From Rhizobiales bacterium NRL2 (GTDB taxonomy: Bacteria; Pseudomonadota; Alphaproteobacteria; Minwuiales; Minwuiaceae), in the NCBI GenBank assembly GCA_001664005.1, contig CP016093.1, positions 3,121,001-3,185,000 on the forward strand: a stretch of 64,000 nt of DNA. Reading direction: 5' to 3'. The notes under the pieces were generated by a model. It was not told the DNA's origin. It ran no database searches and was given only the letters and a program-made list of their open reading frames with translations. The position numbers and the translations under genes are program-made. The stretch's first letter is position 1. Every line of letters begins with the position of its first letter. Positions 8,825 through 18,423 of the stretch are shown here, one piece after another.

Positions 8825-10540
8825 TCAGGTGTCGGCGACCTTCTGCTCCACCAGACGCCGGGCCTCTTCCTTCAGTTCCAGTCGCCGCACCTTGCCACTG
8901 CCTGTCATCGGAAACGCGTCGACGATCCGGACATGTCGGGGCACCTTGTAACCGGCGATATGCTCACGGCAGTGCTCAATCAGGGCATCCGCGTCGACCG
9001 ACTGGCCCGGGCGCGGCTTCACGAAAACGAAGGCGGCTTCGCCAAGCCGGCGGTCAGGCACACCGACGACGAAGGCTTCGCCGACGCCGGGATAGCGGTT
9101 GACGAAGTCCTCGATTTCCAGCGTCGCGACGTTGAAGCCAGAGGGCTTGATCATTTCCTTCAGCCGGCCGCGGAAGACGAGGTGGCCGTCGTCCGTCATC
9201 TCGCCGAGATCGCCGGTCCTCAGCCACCCTTCCTCATCGAACGCAGCCGCATTTTCCTCGGGGCGATTGTAGTAACCCGCCATGACAGTGTAGCCGGAAA
9301 CGCGAATCTCGCCGATGGAGCCAGTCGGCATCTCGACGCCGGATTCAGCATCGACGATACGGACGGATACCCCCTCGACAGGCAACCCGTTGGTGTCCGC
9401 GCGCAAGTCGAGAGGTTCGTACCACCACGACCGGGCGATGGCGTTGGAGGTCTCCGACATGCCGTAGACGTTGCACATCTCGTCCGCGCCGAAGGCCTCA
9501 ACGACCCATCTGAGACCGGCGGGAGAGAGAGGCCCTCCCGCCCCGGTCCGCAAATGCGTGTAGTCATAGCTCCCCAAGGCGTCGAAATCCTGGAGATCCC
9601 GAACCATGGTGTCGACGAAGAAGGTGAAAGTGATCTTCTCGTCCTGCAGAAGCCGGCAGAAACTCTCCGGCGTGAACCGCCGCCCGATTACGAAGGCGCC
9701 GCCCGCGAACAGGGTCGAAAGAGTGTAACCCGTCCCTGTGGCCGTGAAGAGTGGTACGGGCGCCAGAAACCGGTCGTCCGGGCCGAGCCTCAGCCGGTCG
9801 ACCGTGTTGCGGTTGTTCTGGAGCAGAGCTCCGTGGCGAACCATGGCCCCTTTGGGAAGGGAGGTCGTCCCCGACGTGTAAAGAAGCTGGGCAATATCGT
9901 CGGGACGGACGCTTTCACGGCGGCTTTCCAGAAGGTCGTCTTTCGGAAGCTGTTCTCGTCCCAGGGCCTCCACCTTTTCGAACGGGACCATGCCTGGCGG
10001 CAGGTCGGCACCCAGCCCGACGACTTTCCGCAGCCGGGGGAGTTCGGAGACGCACCAGCGATCCGGCAACTGATCGCGCCAGTCGGGTACAAGCCGGGCC
10101 AGGATCGCGAAATAACTGATGTTCTCGAAACCATCCTCGACGATCAGCATGACGCTGTCGGATTGCTTCAGGATGTAGCCGGTATCGGCGTCGCGAAAGC
10201 GCGTGTTGAGCGGGATGAGCACGGCGCCGACATAGGGGACGGCCCAGCGGGCCACCATCCACTCGATGCGGTCCGACATCCACAGACAGACATGCTCCCC
10301 CGGCTCGACACCCAGATCGACAAGGCCGCGTGCGAAAGCCCGGACCCGTTCGGCCAGTTCGTCATATGTGATCCGCTGGCCTTCGCAGACCAACGCTTCC
10401 CGCTGGCCGTGAACCTCGGCGGCCCACTCGATCGCGTCCGCGAAGACTGCATTGCGCCAGATTCGCGAATCGGAATCGTCATGGACGGCACGTGCCGAGT
10501 TGTCCGTGGGATCGAATTCACCGGATTGACTGGAGTCCAC
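8825..10540 (-). CDS. AMP-dependent acyl-CoA synthetase/ligase (paralogue 1)
   Basis: This ANL-superfamily adenylating enzyme activates a carboxylic acid with ATP and CoA. It shows the P-loop-like motif LLYTSGTTSLPKGAM, the core motif YGMSETSNA, the hinge motif GWLRTGDLG, and the C-terminal GSGKVRR containing the lysine that activates the carboxylate. The frame is open back to ATG 10627, which would overlap the PrpD-like gene by 77 bp. I prefer GTG 10540 (571 residues), just past that gene's stop, but no strong ribosome site decides it. It is a close paralogue of the ligase at 12074-13735 (shared WMVARWAVP and SGTTSLPKGAMVRHG strings). The substrate is unknown, presumably the acid imported by the nearby ABC system or its breakdown product. 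Confidence 0.88.
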   Translation of the reverse strand: MDSSQSGEFDPTDNSARAVHDDSDSRIWRNAVFADAIEWAAEVHGQREALVCEGQRITYDELAERVRAFARGLVDLGVEPGEHVCLWMSDRIEWMVARWAVPYVGAVLIPLNTRFRDADTGYILKQSDSVMLIVEDGFENISYFAILARLVPDWRDQLPDRWCVSELPRLRKVVGLGADLPPGMVPFEKVEALGREQLPKDDLLESRRESVRPDDIAQLLYTSGTTSLPKGAMVRHGALLQNNRNTVDRLRLGPDDRFLAPVPLFTATGTGYTLSTLFAGGAFVIGRRFTPESFCRLLQDEKITFTFFVDTMVRDLQDFDALGSYDYTHLRTGAGGPLSPAGLRWVVEAFGADEMCNVYGMSETSNAIARSWWYEPLDLRADTNGLPVEGVSVRIVDAESGVEMPTGSIGEIRVSGYTVMAGYYNRPEENAAAFDEEGWLRTGDLGEMTDDGHLVFRGRLKEMIKPSGFNVATLEIEDFVNRYPGVGEAFVVGVPDRRLGEAAFVFVKPRPGQSVDADALIEHCREHIAGYKVPRHVRIVDAFPMTGSGKVRRLELKEEARRLVEQKVADT

Positions 10541-10550
10541 AGCGCGGCGC

Positions 10551-11954
10551 TCAGGCGGCTCGGGCACGGGCGGCGACGCGGGCGATGTCAGCGAAGAAGC
10601 GGCCCATGTCGTCGACCTCTTCCACATGCATCAGCCGTGAACGCAGGGCTCCCGCACGGGCATCGTCAAGCGGATCGACGCCCCGGCCCGTACAGGCGCG
10701 GAACTTCTCCTCCAGGTCGATATCGGGTAGCGGCGCCTCTGGCGTACCCGGAAGATGGGCGACGTGCTCGCGCAACACGCGACCGTCCGTCGTTTCGATG
10801 ACGACGGTGGCGGGCGCCAGCAAGGTATCCAGTTCATCATCGACCACGACCTCGATACGGCCGATCATCTCGCCGATGTCTGGGTCGAACATCGCCGGCG
10901 GCAGGATGTCCTCAACGCCGAGCCGGCCCCGCTGCAGAACGGATGCGATCGAATAAAAGATGTTGAACTGGGCATCGACCTGGGGCGTGTCGCCGGGCCG
11001 GAAGGGGCCGCCGGTGATCTGCTGCATGTAGGGCGTGATCGTGGCCGTCGCCCGCGCGATGTCACCGGGGCCGAGACGGTTCGAACGCACGATTCTCAAC
11101 GCGGCCTCGGCAGCCGCATGGTTACAGGCGCAGCTCGGGTACTTCTTGAGTCTGATCTCGGCGTTGAGGTACCGCTCTCCGAGACCATCGAAGAGTGGTT
11201 CCGGGTCGCCCGCCTCGTAGAGATTCCAGATGCCGCATTCCCCCTCGAATATGGCCGCCGGACCCGTGACGCCGGCGGCGGCCAACAGGGCCGACTGAAC
11301 GCCGCTCTGGGCGGCGAACGCCGTCTGCATGCGTTTGGTGAAGCGGCGCTCCAGGTTGGTTTGCCGACTGCCGCCCGTGCTGCTCAGGGCAATGCCCATG
11401 GCATTGCGTATGCCATCGGCGTCCAACCCCAGGAGCTTGCCGGCCGCAGCGGCAGCTGAGATGCCGCCATACAGCGAGGAATAGAACCACCCGCCGTTCT
11501 CACATGTCGTCAGCCCGAGGCGGCAGGCGAGGTCGTTGCCAAGCACCAGGGCCTCGAGAAATCCTTCGCCGCTGCTCTGTTCGCGCTCGGCAACCGCGAG
11601 AACGGCAGGCAGGATAGCGATGTCGCAATGCATGACCGACGGTTCGTGAAGGCAGTCGTAATCCAGAGCGCCCGCGAGTGTGCCGTTGACCAGCGCGGCC
11701 ATGCCGGCTGGCACTCGGTCGCCGAACGCGAGCAGGGTGGCATCGGAGGCCCCGCCTTCCCGGGCTGCAAGCTCCCTCAGTTCTGCCGAACCCGGCGAGT
11801 CCGAAGCTGCCCAAGCTACCGCCAGGGTATCCAAGGCCACACGTTTCGCGGCATCGACAGCGTCGCGCGGAAGATGGCGTAGCGAAGTCGTAGCCATGTG
11901 CTCCGCCAGCCTGTGTGCATGGGTGGCTTTCGGATCAATTCGCTCTCGTGCCAC
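10551..11954 (-). CDS. MmgE/PrpD family protein
   Basis: The protein has about 467 residues and belongs to the MmgE/PrpD family, whose characterised members include 2-methylcitrate dehydratase and cis-aconitate decarboxylase. Recognisable features are the N-terminal LDTLAVAWAASDS segment, the conserved GxxxxALDYDCLHEPSVMHCD motif with the acid-base His/Asp region, and the FTKRMQTAFAAQSG and KKYPSCACNHAAAEA segments that replace the usual KxYPxCxxxH. Two GTG codons are possible, 11960 and 11954; the second has GGGGAGG five bases upstream. In the cluster it could hydrate or dehydrate a polycarboxylate or its CoA ester. A perfect inverted repeat lies 23 bp upstream, so this gene probably heads a transcript that continues to the ligase, dehydrogenase and SDR. 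Confidence 0.88.
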   Translation of the reverse strand: MARERIDPKATHAHRLAEHMATTSLRHLPRDAVDAAKRVALDTLAVAWAASDSPGSAELRELAAREGGASDATLLAFGDRVPAGMAALVNGTLAGALDYDCLHEPSVMHCDIAILPAVLAVAEREQSSGEGFLEALVLGNDLACRLGLTTCENGGWFYSSLYGGISAAAAAGKLLGLDADGIRNAMGIALSSTGGSRQTNLERRFTKRMQTAFAAQSGVQSALLAAAGVTGPAAIFEGECGIWNLYEAGDPEPLFDGLGERYLNAEIRLKKYPSCACNHAAAEAALRIVRSNRLGPGDIARATATITPYMQQITGGPFRPGDTPQVDAQFNIFYSIASVLQRGRLGVEDILPPAMFDPDIGEMIGRIEVVVDDELDTLLAPATVVIETTDGRVLREHVAHLPGTPEAPLPDIDLEEKFRACTGRGVDPLDDARAGALRSRLMHVEEVDDMGRFFADIARVAARARAA

Positions 11955-11976
11955 TGACACCTCCCCGTCCGACCCG

Positions 11977-12002
11977 AAATTGAATCAATGTCGATTCAAT
12001 TT
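11977..12002. promoter_or_regulatory. perfect 10-6-10 inverted repeat, probable operator
   Basis: Positions 11977-11986 (AAATTGAATC) and 11993-12002 (GATTCAATTT) are perfect reverse complements separated by six bases. The site lies 23 bp upstream of the MmgE/PrpD start in an AT-rich 113-bp gap between two co-oriented genes. Such a long, exact dyad in GC-rich DNA points to a dimeric repressor or activator. The MocR-like protein at the left edge is a candidate regulator, but nothing links them directly. Confidence 0.6.
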
Positions 12003-12073
12003 GCACGATCCAATATTGATACATTATGTGCCAATTTCCCGCGGATGCAAACCCGAAGTATGCAGCAGCTGCC

Positions 12074-13735
12074 TCAGGCCAGTGCTTTGACTGACCCGGC
12101 TTCGATCAGCGTCACCGCCCGTTCGAGAAGTTTGGATTTCTGGACCTTCTGAGTGCCGGTCAGCGGCCAGTCTCCGTCGAATACAATGAAGCGCGGCACC
12201 TTGTACGAGGCCATGCCCGCGCGGCAGAGAGCATGGATACGGAGCGCGTCGGCATCGGCTCGGTCGGATATATCGATGAAGGCGAACGGAACCTCGACCA
12301 GACGGGCATCCGGCACGCCCACGACCGCCGCCCGCGAAACGCCGGGACAGGTCTCGAGAAAGGCCTCGATTTCCGCCGGTGCGATATTGAACCCGCCGAC
12401 CTTCAACATTTCCTTCACGCGGCCAACGTAGACCAACTCGCCATGCGCGTTGATCATACCCAGATCGCCGCTTTTCAGGCGCCCGGCTTTGTCGAAGGTC
12501 GCCGACGTCTCCGCCGGCTTGTTGTAATAGCCGGGCATCACCGTGTAGCCGGAGATCCTGATCTCGCCGACTTCTCCGGGGTCGAGAACGGCCTCGGTCT
12601 CGGGGTCGACAATCGTTATCTCCACATCCGGCTGCGGCGGCCCGTTTGAACGCAGCCGCACTTCCCGCGGATCTGCACTGCGGCCGCGGGAGATGACGTT
12701 GGACGTCTCCGACATTCCGTAGATCAGCGTAAGTTCCCGGACGCCCAGATCGTCGACCAGGTACTGGACCGAAACATCTGACAGGGGGGCACCCGAACCG
12801 GTCCGCAGCGACGACAGGTCGAATGAGGCCAGCTTTGGAAAATTGCGGAGATCATAAACGATCGGGTCGGCGAAGAAGGCGGTCGTGACCCGTTCGCGTT
12901 GGACGAGATGGCAGAAACCCTCCGCGCTGAAGCGATCCATGAGCACCAGCTTCGCACCGTGCGTCAGGCACTGGCAGCATGCGGCCACACCGGACGCGCT
13001 GAATGACGGCACGGTCAGAAGATAGGCGTCGTTCGGCGTCATGGCCGTCCGTGAGGCGGAATGGTAGTTGTTTTCAAGGAGGGGCCCGTGACGCACCATC
13101 GCTCCCTTCGGCAGCGACGTCGTGCCGGAGGTGTAAAGAAGCTGCGCGACGTCGCCGGGCGCGACGGCGGCGCTCAGATTCCGGAAGGGCGCCCCGTCGC
13201 CTCGACGCGCGGCGCCGTGGGCCAGAATCGCGTCGAAGCTGTACATCGCGCCCCTTTCACCGCCGTCCCGCGCTATGATCGAGCGCTTCAACTTGGGCAG
13301 CCCGGCGGTCCGCCAGTCGCCGGGATTCTGAACGGCGTAGTCGGGCACGATGTGGGAGAGGGTGGCTAGATAGTCGTGGCCGCTGTGGCAGGCGTCCATG
13401 ATCAGCGTCGATGCGTCCGACTGGTCCAGGATGTAGCGCAGTTCCTCTCCCCGCAATCGCGTGTTCACCGGTACCAGCACAGCGCCAAGGCTGGGCACGG
13501 CCCAACGCGCTACCATCCACTCCAGGCTGTCGGTCATCCAGAGCGCAACCTGGTCGCCATGGCAGACGCCGATCTCGTCCAGCCCGAGCGCGAAGGCTTC
13601 GACGCGTGCGAACAACTCTCTGTAGCTCAGGCTTCCGTCGACCGTGACGATCGCGGTCCTGTCGCCATGATGACCGGCAGCCCAGGCCAACGCCTGGGGA
13701 AAGGTCATGTCCCGCCAGCGAAAAGCGCTTTCCAT
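12074..13735 (-). CDS. AMP-dependent acyl-CoA synthetase/ligase (paralogue 2)
   Basis: The 553-residue protein has the full ANL motif set: LLYTSGTTSLPKGAM, IYGMSETSNV, the hinge GRLKSGDLG, and a C-terminal GTQKVQKSK with the catalytic-lysine region. It should form an acyl-adenylate and then the CoA thioester. It resembles the ligase at 8825-10540 closely but differs in the acyl pocket segments (for example VPSFSASGVAACC instead of VPLFTATGTGYTL), so the pair probably handles two different acids. It sits 34 bp after the ABC permease stop, and so is likely transcribed with the dppABC-like genes. The ATG start at 13735 gives a normal-length N-terminus. Confidence 0.88.
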   Translation of the reverse strand: MESAFRWRDMTFPQALAWAAGHHGDRTAIVTVDGSLSYRELFARVEAFALGLDEIGVCHGDQVALWMTDSLEWMVARWAVPSLGAVLVPVNTRLRGEELRYILDQSDASTLIMDACHSGHDYLATLSHIVPDYAVQNPGDWRTAGLPKLKRSIIARDGGERGAMYSFDAILAHGAARRGDGAPFRNLSAAVAPGDVAQLLYTSGTTSLPKGAMVRHGPLLENNYHSASRTAMTPNDAYLLTVPSFSASGVAACCQCLTHGAKLVLMDRFSAEGFCHLVQRERVTTAFFADPIVYDLRNFPKLASFDLSSLRTGSGAPLSDVSVQYLVDDLGVRELTLIYGMSETSNVISRGRSADPREVRLRSNGPPQPDVEITIVDPETEAVLDPGEVGEIRISGYTVMPGYYNKPAETSATFDKAGRLKSGDLGMINAHGELVYVGRVKEMLKVGGFNIAPAEIEAFLETCPGVSRAAVVGVPDARLVEVPFAFIDISDRADADALRIHALCRAGMASYKVPRFIVFDGDWPLTGTQKVQKSKLLERAVTLIEAGSVKALA

Positions 13736-13769
13736 GATATGCAGTCCTCCGGCAGAGGCGCCCGCGCGA

Positions 13770-14645
13770 TCAGCGGCTTCGATTGAACTTGGGATCCAGC
13801 CGGTCCCGAAGGACGTCGCCCAGCAGGTTGATGGAAAGCACTGTGATCATGATCGCAAAGCCGGGGAAGGTGACCGTCCACCAACCGAGTTCGACGTAGG
13901 GACGGCCTTCAGCGACCATGGTGCCCCAAGTCGGCGTCGGCGGCGGCACGCCGACGCCGAGAAACGAGAGCGTCGACTCCAGCAGGATCGCGGCGGCGAT
14001 CTGAAGCGTCGCCATCACGATGATCGTGTTTACCAAGTTTGGCAGCACGTGCAGCCAAAGCAGCCGGATCGGGCTGCATCCTACGGCATAGGCCGCCTGG
14101 ACGTAGTCCAGTTCCCTGAGCGACAGGGCCTCACCACGGACCATTCGTGCGAACTGGGCCCAATAGATCAGACCGATAATCAGGATCACGTTCGGCAGGC
14201 TCGGGCCGACCGTGGCCGCCACAGCCAGGGCGATCAGAACGGCGGGTAGCGAGAGAAACAGGTCTGTCAGGCGCATCACCGCCTCGCCGAACCAGCCGCC
14301 GATCATGGCAGACATGATGCCCATGAAGACGCCGATCACGAGCGCCACACCGACGGAGCTGATTCCCACCAGCAGAGACACTCGCCCGCCGTGCATCAAC
14401 CGGCTGAACACGTCGCGACCGAGGGCATCCGTGCCCATGAGATATTCGCCACCCGGTTCAGACAGAAATACACTGAGGTTGTGGGCGTTGGGGTCGAATG
14501 GCGCCAGCACATCTGCGAAGATCGCCGACAGCAGGATCAGAATGAGGAAACCACCGGGCAGGAGCGTGCGCACCGACAGTCGAGCGCGCCGCAGGCCAAT
14601 CAGGCGACTGACGAGTGGCGGACGTGTGGTCGTCGTCATGCTCAT
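13770..14645 (-). CDS. ABC transporter permease, DppC/OppC type
   Basis: This 291-residue inner-membrane protein has an N-terminal transmembrane segment (GGFLILILLSAIFADVL), a periplasmic loop with GTDALGRDVFSRLMHG, which is the DppC hallmark, and five further hydrophobic segments with the EAA loop around EALSLRELDYVQAA. It pairs with the DppB-like permease to import peptides, nickel or other small amides. I start it at ATG 14645, whose ATGA overlaps the dppB-like stop; the longer open frame upstream is a shadow of that gene. Confidence 0.9.
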   Translation of the reverse strand: MSMTTTTRPPLVSRLIGLRRARLSVRTLLPGGFLILILLSAIFADVLAPFDPNAHNLSVFLSEPGGEYLMGTDALGRDVFSRLMHGGRVSLLVGISSVGVALVIGVFMGIMSAMIGGWFGEAVMRLTDLFLSLPAVLIALAVAATVGPSLPNVILIIGLIYWAQFARMVRGEALSLRELDYVQAAYAVGCSPIRLLWLHVLPNLVNTIIVMATLQIAAAILLESTLSFLGVGVPPPTPTWGTMVAEGRPYVELGWWTVTFPGFAIMITVLSINLLGDVLRDRLDPKFNRSR

Positions 14646-15568
14646 TTCTTCAGATAACTGATTCGGGGGTCGAGCAGGACGTAGAGAAAGTCGACCAGAA
14701 GGTTCATGATCAGGAACACCACACCCATGAACAAGACGGCCGCCTGCACGAGCGGAAAGTCTCGGGCGTAGACGGCATCGACCGCGATCTTGCCAACGCC
14801 TGGCCAGGCGAAGACGGATTCGGTCACCACTGCGCCGCGCAGGATCGTCGCGGCCTGCAGTGCCGTAATTGTCAGGATCGGTATGGCGCCGTTCTTGAGT
14901 GCATGCACCATGACAACCCGCCATTCCGAAACACCCTTGCTTCTTGCCGTCCGTACATAGTCGGCTTCGAGCGCATCAAGCATGGAGGATCGCGTCACTC
15001 GCATGATTGAAGCCGCCACAAACCCGCCGAGCGTTATGCTTGGCAGCACCAAGTGTGCGGCGGAGCCGTACCCCGACGTCGGGAAGATCGGCACGTAGAG
15101 AGAAAAGACGAGAATCAGCAGGATACCGAACCAGAAGGTCGGCATGCTCTGCCCTGTCAGGGCCACGACCTTCCCGACATTGTCGAACCAGGTGTCCCGC
15201 TTGACGGCGGAGAGTATCCCGACAGGCAAGGCGAGCAGCAGGCCGAATATCATCGACGTGACCGACAGCAGTATGGTGGCCGGAAAGCGGTCAATGATAA
15301 TTTCCGCGGCCGAGCTGTTCCATTTGATCGATGTGCCGAAATCGCCTTGGGCCGCATTGCTGACGAAGCGCCAGTATTGCACGAGGATCGGCTGATCGAG
15401 GCCGAGCTTGGCCCGCAGCAGGTCGAGCTCCACCTCGGAGGCCTCCGGTGGCGCCATGATCGCCACCGGATCCCCGGAGATCCGCGCGAGCGCGAAGACG
15501 ATAACGCTTAGCAGAAGGATGGTAAGCAGGGTCTGCACCAGCCTCTGAGCTACGAAACGGCTGGACAT
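14642..15568 (-). CDS. ABC transporter permease, DppB/OppB type
   Basis: This 308-residue protein begins with a transmembrane helix (LVQTLLTILLLSVIVFAL) and continues with the family's ISGDPVAIM segment, the EAA motif MLDALEADYVRTARSKG, and the conserved GAVVTESVFAWPGVG loop. These are diagnostic of the DppB half of peptide/nickel-type importers. It lies between the binding-protein gene and the dppC-like gene, with a four-base overlap with the latter. Confidence 0.9.
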   Translation of the reverse strand: MSSRFVAQRLVQTLLTILLLSVIVFALARISGDPVAIMAPPEASEVELDLLRAKLGLDQPILVQYWRFVSNAAQGDFGTSIKWNSSAAEIIIDRFPATILLSVTSMIFGLLLALPVGILSAVKRDTWFDNVGKVVALTGQSMPTFWFGILLILVFSLYVPIFPTSGYGSAAHLVLPSITLGGFVAASIMRVTRSSMLDALEADYVRTARSKGVSEWRVVMVHALKNGAIPILTITALQAATILRGAVVTESVFAWPGVGKIAVDAVYARDFPLVQAAVLFMGVVFLIMNLLVDFLYVLLDPRISYLKK

Positions 15569-15601
15569 GCCCCGCTTCTCCCCCCTCTTCCTCGTTGACC
15601 G

Positions 15602-17146
15602 TCAGTCGTTCAACTGCAGATTGTTGAGATTCATGTGGTAGCCGCTGCCCAGGCCGAGTTCCCAGTTCTTGATCCGCGGACCGACCGCGAACGGCGTCCC
15701 GCACCAGAAAAGCGGCACCGCACGATGGTGTTCGTCCTCGAGTTTCAGGAACTCCTGAATGATGGCCTCGCGCTTCGCGAGATCTGTTTCCACGAGTTGC
15801 CGATTGTAGATGTCCACATATTCCGGAACATCGACGTTGCCCGAGGACCATACCGAACTCGGAAGGAACCAGCCGTCCATTGTGAGCGATGCATCGTCGG
15901 GAATTGACGACGGACCGTAGAAGATGTCGGGCTGCTTGCCGCCACGATAGGTCTGCAGGAACGAGCCGGTCTCCATCGGCTTGCGATCAACCTTGAAGCC
16001 GACAGCTTCAAGATTGCCGGCAATGGCCTCCAGCGCTTGCGGCGCATTGGGCAAGGAGCCGAAAGATTCGGTGTGCAATACATACGTGACCTCGAACCCG
16101 GGTTCGATGCCCGCTTCCTTCAGCAGAGCCTTGGCCTTGTCCGGATCGTAGGGGATCTGTTCGAGCCCATCCAGATATCCGAACGTGCCCGGCGTCGCGA
16201 TGCTGGTGGCCGGTTCGCAAACGCCACCCAGAACGGTCTCTGAAATCTCCTGGCGATTGAGTGCGTGGCCAATGGCGAGTCGAACCTTCGGATCCTGGGA
16301 TTCCGGGAACGTCGTCTTGTTGAAGTAGAGTGCCGAGGTCCCGCTGTATTTCGCGGACACGATCCGGACATCGCTGTTGCCGCGGATCCGTTCGAGCAGC
16401 GGACCGGTAATGCCCATGACCACGTCCGCCTCGCCCTTGGTCAGCATGGCGTAGCGAGTGAATGGCTCCTTCACCAACACCTTGCGAACCTTCTGCACGT
16501 CGGGAGCGCCATTCCAGTAGTCCTTGTTGGCCGTGAACTCGGTCCATTCGCCGGCCTTCAGTTCCGCGAGCTTGAATGGGCCGGTGCCGACGGGGGCCTT
16601 CTGGAAGCCTTCCGCGCCCACCTTCTCGTAGTAGTTCTTGGGCGCGATCGAAATCAGCGCGTTGCGGGAGCCGGTGAACAGACCCGGCCAGGGCGCCTTG
16701 AGCACGAAGCGGGCCTCGTGCGGGCCCAGAACCTCGACCCCTTCCAGGGCAGCCTGGAAGGGCTTCCGGTAGGAATGCGTGCTATCCGGCGAGAGGAGTT
16801 TCTCGAAGGTGAACTTCACGTCCTCGGCCGTAAAAGGATCCCCGTTGTGGAACGTCACGCCCTCGCGGAGCTTGAAGTCCACATGCTTGCCTTCGTTGGA
16901 AATCGTCCAGCTCTCGGCGAGCGCCGGTGTGATGCCATCCTCGGTCAGATTCATCAGGCCATCGAAGAGCATGTCCTGAATAAGGAAGTCCGTCGTCGCC
17001 ACGACTGCAGTTGGATCGAACTGCTGCCGGAGAACCGGCTGGGCAATGACGATTTCGCCTTCCTCGGCGATGGCCGGCGCCTCGGGCGCAGCCAGAACGG
17101 CCCCGCCAATAAGGACCGCGCCAACGGTCAAACGGAATCTATGCAT
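15602..17146 (-). CDS. ABC transporter substrate-binding protein, peptide/nickel type (SBP family 5)
   Basis: The 514-residue protein has a Sec signal peptide (MHRFRLTVGAVLIGG...APAIA, cleavage near residue 27) and the SBP family 5 core. That core includes the ESWTISNEGKHVDFKLREGVTFHNGDPFTAEDV-type segment near residues 78-112 and a GTGPFKL motif. It is periplasmic and delivers ligand to the adjacent DppBC-like permeases. Members bind peptides, but also opines, nickel chelates, and aromatic or terpenoid acids. Being followed by two acyl-CoA ligases makes a non-peptide carboxylate a reasonable guess. It starts 216 bp from the divergent ATPase genes. Confidence 0.9.
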   Translation of the reverse strand: MHRFRLTVGAVLIGGAVLAAPEAPAIAEEGEIVIAQPVLRQQFDPTAVVATTDFLIQDMLFDGLMNLTEDGITPALAESWTISNEGKHVDFKLREGVTFHNGDPFTAEDVKFTFEKLLSPDSTHSYRKPFQAALEGVEVLGPHEARFVLKAPWPGLFTGSRNALISIAPKNYYEKVGAEGFQKAPVGTGPFKLAELKAGEWTEFTANKDYWNGAPDVQKVRKVLVKEPFTRYAMLTKGEADVVMGITGPLLERIRGNSDVRIVSAKYSGTSALYFNKTTFPESQDPKVRLAIGHALNRQEISETVLGGVCEPATSIATPGTFGYLDGLEQIPYDPDKAKALLKEAGIEPGFEVTYVLHTESFGSLPNAPQALEAIAGNLEAVGFKVDRKPMETGSFLQTYRGGKQPDIFYGPSSIPDDASLTMDGWFLPSSVWSSGNVDVPEYVDIYNRQLVETDLAKREAIIQEFLKLEDEHHRAVPLFWCGTPFAVGPRIKNWELGLGSGYHMNLNNLQLND

Positions 17147-17362
17147 TGAACTCCTCCCCTTTGTAGCAACATCTTATTTTGACACAATCTACATCTGCAT
17201 GATGCATTTTTGCACCTATTGCATCCATCACAATGCAGCAAAATGTTATCATTTGTCAATCTATGTATAGAGTCGATTGTGCGCTAGGTTTCAGGGTGAA
17301 GTGCCCGCAACGACCTAGATCGCGGACGTTGTGCGGTTGGGTGCCAGGGGGAGGATCGGCTA
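17147..17362. promoter_or_regulatory. divergent promoter region of the ABC transporter genes
   Basis: This 216-bp gap separates the minus-strand binding-protein/permease unit from the plus-strand ATPases. It is strikingly AT-rich between 17165 and 17275. It holds a cluster of TGCAT/ATGCA half-sites: TGCATGATGCA (palindrome, 17196-17206), and TGCAT at 17220-17224 facing ATGCA at 17233-17237. One regulator binding here could coordinate both transcripts. I cannot place the promoters with confidence. Confidence 0.4.
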
Positions 17363-18406
17363 TTGACCATTGGGACAATGCAGCGGCCCGAGGCGGCCAC
17401 AGGCGCGGCGAACGACGTGGTTCTGGAGGTCAGCGACCTTGAGACCCATTTCTTCACGCGTCAGGGAATTGTACCTGCCGTGGACGGTGTATCATTCAAA
17501 TTGCACCGCGGTGAAGTGCTCGGGATCGTCGGCGAGTCCGGTTGCGGGAAAAGCGTCACTTCGCTTTCGATCCTACGGCTCATTCCGCCACGGTCAGGAA
17601 AGATTGTCGGCGGGACGATTCAATATGGCGACCGTGACCTGGTCCGCGCCAGCGAAGCCGAGATGCGCCGAATTCGTGGCAACGACATCTCCATGATCTT
17701 TCAGGAACCCATGACCGCACTCAATCCGGTCATGACCGTAGGGCAACAGATCATCGAGCCCCTCCAGCTGCACCAGGACATGTCTCTCAAAGAGGCGCGG
17801 AACCGAGCGGTCGAGATGTTGAAGCTGGTCCACATTCCCGAACCTCTGAAACGGGTCGACGCCTATCCGCATGAGCTTTCCGGCGGCATGCGGCAGCGTG
17901 CGATGATCGCCATGGCACTGTCGTGCAATCCCAAGATCCTGATCGCCGACGAGCCGACGACGGCGCTCGACGTCACAATTCAGGCTCAGATCCTGGAATT
18001 GATCCAGGAATTGCGCGACGTCCTGGGAACGGCGGTGATCATGATCACACACGACCTTGGCGTCATCGCGGAAATGGCACAGCGGGTCGTCGTCATGTAC
18101 GCCGGCCGGAAGGTCGAGGAAGCCGAGGTCGGAGAGCTGTTTGAAACGCCCCTACATCCCTATACGCGCGGCCTGCTCCGGGCAGTCCCGCGCCTCGGCA
18201 TCAAGGATGAGGGAAGGCATCGCGCCAGATTGCAGACTATCGAGGGCACCGTCCCTGCGCTCAACAATCTGCCTCCAGGCTGCGCGTTCGCGCCACGTTG
18301 CGCCAATGCGACCGACTTGTGCCGCGTCCAGCGGCCGGAACTGGAAGACAAGACGAATGGCCACATCGCAGCCTGCTGGCACAGCGGGTCGGTCGCGGCC
18401 GTGTGA
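17363..18406 (+). CDS. ABC transporter ATP-binding protein, DppD/OppD type
   Basis: This 347-residue cytosolic ATPase has Walker A GESGCGKS (57-64), the Q-loop [10 protein letters not shown], signature LSGGMRQR, Walker [13 protein letters not shown] and the switch His in ITHDLG. The C-terminus has the oligopeptide-family extension with [14 protein letters not shown]. It energises the Dpp-type permeases encoded divergently. The TTG at 17363 is favoured as start because GGGGGAGG lies eight bases upstream; the ATG at 17378 is an alternative. Confidence 0.9.
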   Translation: MTIGTMQRPEAATGAANDVVLEVSDLETHFFTRQGIVPAVDGVSFKLHRGEVLGIVGESGCGKSVTSLSILRLIPPRSGKIVGGTIQYGDRDLVRASEAEMRRIRGNDISMIFQEPMTALNPVMTVGQQIIEPLQLHQDMSLKEARNRAVEMLKLVHIPEPLKRVDAYPHELSGGMRQRAMIAMALSCNPKILIADEPTTALDVTIQAQILELIQELRDVLGTAVIMITHDLGVIAEMAQRVVVMYAGRKVEEAEVGELFETPLHPYTRGLLRAVPRLGIKDEGRHRARLQTIEGTVPALNNLPPGCAFAPRCANATDLCRVQRPELEDKTNGHIAACWHSGSVAAV

Positions 18407-18423
18407 CTGCTGGGGAGATACAG

